Source: Fidelibacterota bacterium | GTDB lineage: Bacteria; Fidelibacterota; Marinisomatia; Marinisomatales; UBA1611 | Reading direction: 5' to 3' | NCBI GenBank assembly: GCA_028338895.1 | Contig: JAOLAV010000006.1 | Coordinates: 1 to 46,710, forward strand | DNA: 46,710 nucleotides | Shown: piece by piece, positions 45,047 through 46,710 of the stretch | Position numbering within the stretch: the first letter of the stretch is position 1 | Layout: the number at the start of each line of letters is the position of its first letter | Made by a program: the position numbers and the translations under genes | Notes under the pieces: generated by a model | Seen by the model: the letters and a program-made list of their open reading frames with translations, nothing else | Told to the model about the DNA's origin: nothing | Database searches by the model: none

Positions 45047-46384
45047 TTAATCTTTTTCTGAACCGACCCAAATAAAGCCATCTTTTTCTTTTATTTTATA
45101 AATATCAAGGGGGATTTTTTCCATTTGGTTTATTTCTTTTGCCTCTGCATTTAGACCAACTTTACCTAATAGTTTTTGAAAGTTACTTATTTTAAGCCAC
45201 TCCCGAACCTCACCTGTTTTATAGCAGAACTCACTTTTATGCCATCTGCAAGCAATTGTCTCATCTTCAATATCAATATCGCTTCCCTGCAAGCTCAGAA
45301 AAGCATGTGGACATTTATCATTTAAAGCATAAAATTTCTCGTCAATTTTAACAATAAGTATGTCTTCTCTTTTGATTTTAAAGACTTGCTGAGGCTGCTT
45401 TTCATAGGTTTCAACAGCAGAGCATTTATTCCAAACTAAATCACCATCTATAAATTCATCATCGAGGCTTTCATTATTTGAAAAATTAATATCCTCAATC
45501 TCGTATAAAGTGACTCGACCTTCTATACCAGGCAAATTAGTCCTCATGAAATCTTTTACAACCAATGAATCTTTAATCTCGCTGTGAACTGCCTCAGAAA
45601 TAAGCAGTCGTGAATCAAATTGTTTATTTGCCGATTCAACGCGACTTGCAAAGTTCATCGAGTCACCAATTGCAGTTAATCGCTTTGAGATTCCAGCGCC
45701 AATATCCCCGACAACAGCTTCGCCCCAATGAATACCTATCCCTATATCAAAATCTTGTCCATACATCGTTTTAAGATAAGGTTTCATATCATCCATTTCA
45801 TCGCACATATTGAGAGCGGCTTTCACAGCGGAATGAACCGGATTTGGTTCGTCATACAAACCAAAAAGAGCTACCATTCCATCTCCAATATAATTATCTA
45901 CTTTCCCATGGTTACTTTCGACTGACTTTACCATTCTTGTAAAATATCGGTTAAGAATAAAAACGACATCGTAAGGAGTTAATTTTTCAGAAAAAGGAGT
46001 AAAACCTCTAATATCACTAAATAAAATTGCGATTTTTTTTGTTTCGCCTAGCCTTCCAGAAACACTTCTTTCAGAGACTGATTCTATATCCTCTTTATTT
46101 AGGACTAATCTTCGGACAGTAACATCGCCAGTAATTTTTGTTTGACAAGCTAATCTAAATTCATCCGTAGTATGGATTTTTTCTTTTAATTCTTTTTCTT
46201 TTTCAGTCTCGGGTGTACAATTATCCATTCCATCTAAAACCAAGAGTCGGCAGGTCGTACACTTCCCTTCCCCTCCACATGCATTCACATGTGGCAATCC
46301 ATTTCTCATAGCCGTTTGGAGTATTGTTTCTCCGACTTCTGTTTCAAACTTTTTATTATCTGGTAAAAAATCTATATTAGGCAT
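45047..46384 (-). CDS. ferredoxin - class III adenylate/guanylate cyclase - Rieske fusion
   Basis: 445 aa, cytoplasmic. The plant-type [2Fe-2S] ferredoxin domain is at 1-95 with Cys36, Cys42, Cys45 (ACGGEGKCTTC) and Cys80. The class III cyclase domain is at about 113-298. Metal aspartates are Asp124 (LFSDIRGFT) and Asp168 (YIGDGMVALFG); transition-state Asn244 and Arg248 are in SMNFASRVES. The usual adenine-selecting lysine is Asn164 and the second selector is Thr. The C-terminal Rieske domain (about 315-445) has Cys358/His360 and Cys379/His382. It is likely a cyclic-nucleotide synthase governed by cluster redox state. Purine choice is not certain. Confidence 0.9.
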   Translation of the reverse strand: MPNIDFLPDNKKFETEVGETILQTAMRNGLPHVNACGGEGKCTTCRLLVLDGMDNCTPETEKEKELKEKIHTTDEFRLACQTKITGDVTVRRLVLNKEDIESVSERSVSGRLGETKKIAILFSDIRGFTPFSEKLTPYDVVFILNRYFTRMVKSVESNHGKVDNYIGDGMVALFGLYDEPNPVHSAVKAALNMCDEMDDMKPYLKTMYGQDFDIGIGIHWGEAVVGDIGAGISKRLTAIGDSMNFASRVESANKQFDSRLLISEAVHSEIKDSLVVKDFMRTNLPGIEGRVTLYEIEDINFSNNESLDDEFIDGDLVWNKCSAVETYEKQPQQVFKIKREDILIVKIDEKFYALNDKCPHAFLSLQGSDIDIEDETIACRWHKSEFCYKTGEVREWLKISNFQKLLGKVGLNAEAKEINQMEKIPLDIYKIKEKDGFIWVGSEKD

Positions 46385-46399
46385 AAACGTAAGTTAACA

Positions 46400-46710
46400 T
46401 TAAAAAATGTTTTTCATATTTTGAAATGACTTGAACTCTAGCATATTCCCGCTAGGATCTTCAATGAAAAAAGTTGCCTGCTCGCCAGGTTGATTTTTAA
46501 ATCTTATTTTTGGTTTTATATAGAATCTTATTTCTTTCTGCTCTAGTTTTTGACAAAGGCTGATCCATTCTTCCATTGGTAGAATTATGCCAAAATGCCT
46601 TGTAGGGATCTCATTATTATCTACCGTATTTGTTTTAAATAAGCGACAATCATCTGGTGATAAGTGCGCAACTATTTGATGACCATAAAAATTAAAATCT
46701 ATCCATTGAT
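46400..46710 (-). CDS. VOC-family (glyoxalase-fold) protein, C-terminal part
   Basis: The last 102 residues of a vicinal-oxygen-chelate fold protein, cut by the window edge. A metal-type histidine is in FYGHQIVAHLSPDD, and the family-typical end is FIEDPSGNMLEFKSF with the ligand glutamate. Residues between include TRHFGIILPMEEW, likely the second ligand histidine. It could be a glyoxalase-like isomerase, dioxygenase or resistance protein. It ends 15 bases before the cyclase fusion start, which suggests one operon. Confidence 0.8.
   Translation of the reverse strand, partial: QWIDFNFYGHQIVAHLSPDDCRLFKTNTVDNNEIPTRHFGIILPMEEWISLCQKLEQKEIRFYIKPKIRFKNQPGEQATFFIEDPSGNMLEFKSFQNMKNIF

Noticed and set aside
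1-46710. CRISPR arrays, insertion sequences, prophage or integrase genes
   Set aside because: No spaced direct repeats, transposase or integrase motifs were seen; the window appears to be stable chromosome.

Overview
The window looks like a piece of an AT-rich bacterial chromosome from the Fibrobacterota-Chlorobiota-Bacteroidota (FCB) side of the tree. A marine Marinimicrobia (SAR406)-like genome is my best guess. The reasons are three secreted proteins ending in a PNPFNP-type type IX secretion (T9SS) sorting domain, a TonB-dependent receptor with a carboxypeptidase-regulatory-like N-terminus, DUF5683-type and RND/MMPL envelope proteins, low GC throughout, and many genes without a clear Shine-Dalgarno sequence. 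The taxonomic call is inference. No rRNA, tRNA, IS element, phage gene or CRISPR array was seen.

Layout. (1) 1-871, minus: the N-terminal part of a TonB-dependent receptor and a small lipoprotein. A 396-bp gap follows with a structured inverted repeat and a perfect TetR-type operator. (2) 1268-7268, plus: a fatty-acid beta-oxidation operon (TetR regulator, acyl-CoA dehydrogenase, a 38-aa basic peptide, thiolase, hydroxyacyl-CoA dehydrogenase/enoyl-CoA hydratase), resembling Bacillus fadE-fadA-fadN in content. (3) 7265-22576: an envelope and lipid island. Two minus-strand RND (MMPL) exporter plus LolA-like modules flank an arylsulfotransferase-like dockerin protein (minus) and a tightly packed plus-strand operon. 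That operon encodes a PAPS-type sulfotransferase, a START-like protein, a second arylsulfotransferase-like protein with a T9SS tail, a leucine-rich-repeat T9SS protein, a DUF1302-like outer-membrane barrel and a FabH-like ketosynthase. (4) 22658-25135, plus: thiamine pyrophosphokinase, a sodium:solute symporter and a CYTH phosphatase, a plausible thiamine module. (5) 25246-31583: central carbon metabolism, with PPi-type phosphofructokinase, class II aldolase, acetoacetyl-CoA synthetase and two overlapping GAPDH genes. The upstream GAPDH has lost the catalytic cysteine. (6) 31669-37742, minus: small membrane and exported proteins including two micro-proteins, a secreted M14/AstE-like hydrolase candidate, an SPL-like radical SAM enzyme overlapping an MTA/SAH-nucleosidase-like gene, a class V aminotransferase and a YwaF-type membrane protein. 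(7) 37751-44457, minus: a 1514-aa LamG/Ig-like T9SS surface protein, a lipoprotein that resembles a cohesin, a CsgG-like/DUF5683 protein and an exported unknown. (8) 44528-46710, minus: a lone Rieske protein, a ferredoxin-adenylate cyclase-Rieske fusion, and the end of a VOC-family gene.

How it may fit together. Acyl-CoA turnover (region 2), acetoacetyl-CoA formation and a reversible PPi-linked glycolytic set (region 5) suggest a heterotroph that uses lipids and runs an energy-saving glycolysis/gluconeogenesis. Region 3 reads as a route for making, possibly sulfating, and moving a lipid or aryl-lipid metabolite across the envelope. The strongest candidates for new biology are the ferredoxin-cyclase-Rieske fusion with its duplicated Rieske neighbour, the sulfotransferase/ketosynthase/RND island, the cysteine-less GAPDH coupled to a normal GAPDH, and a possible cohesin-dockerin surface attachment system.
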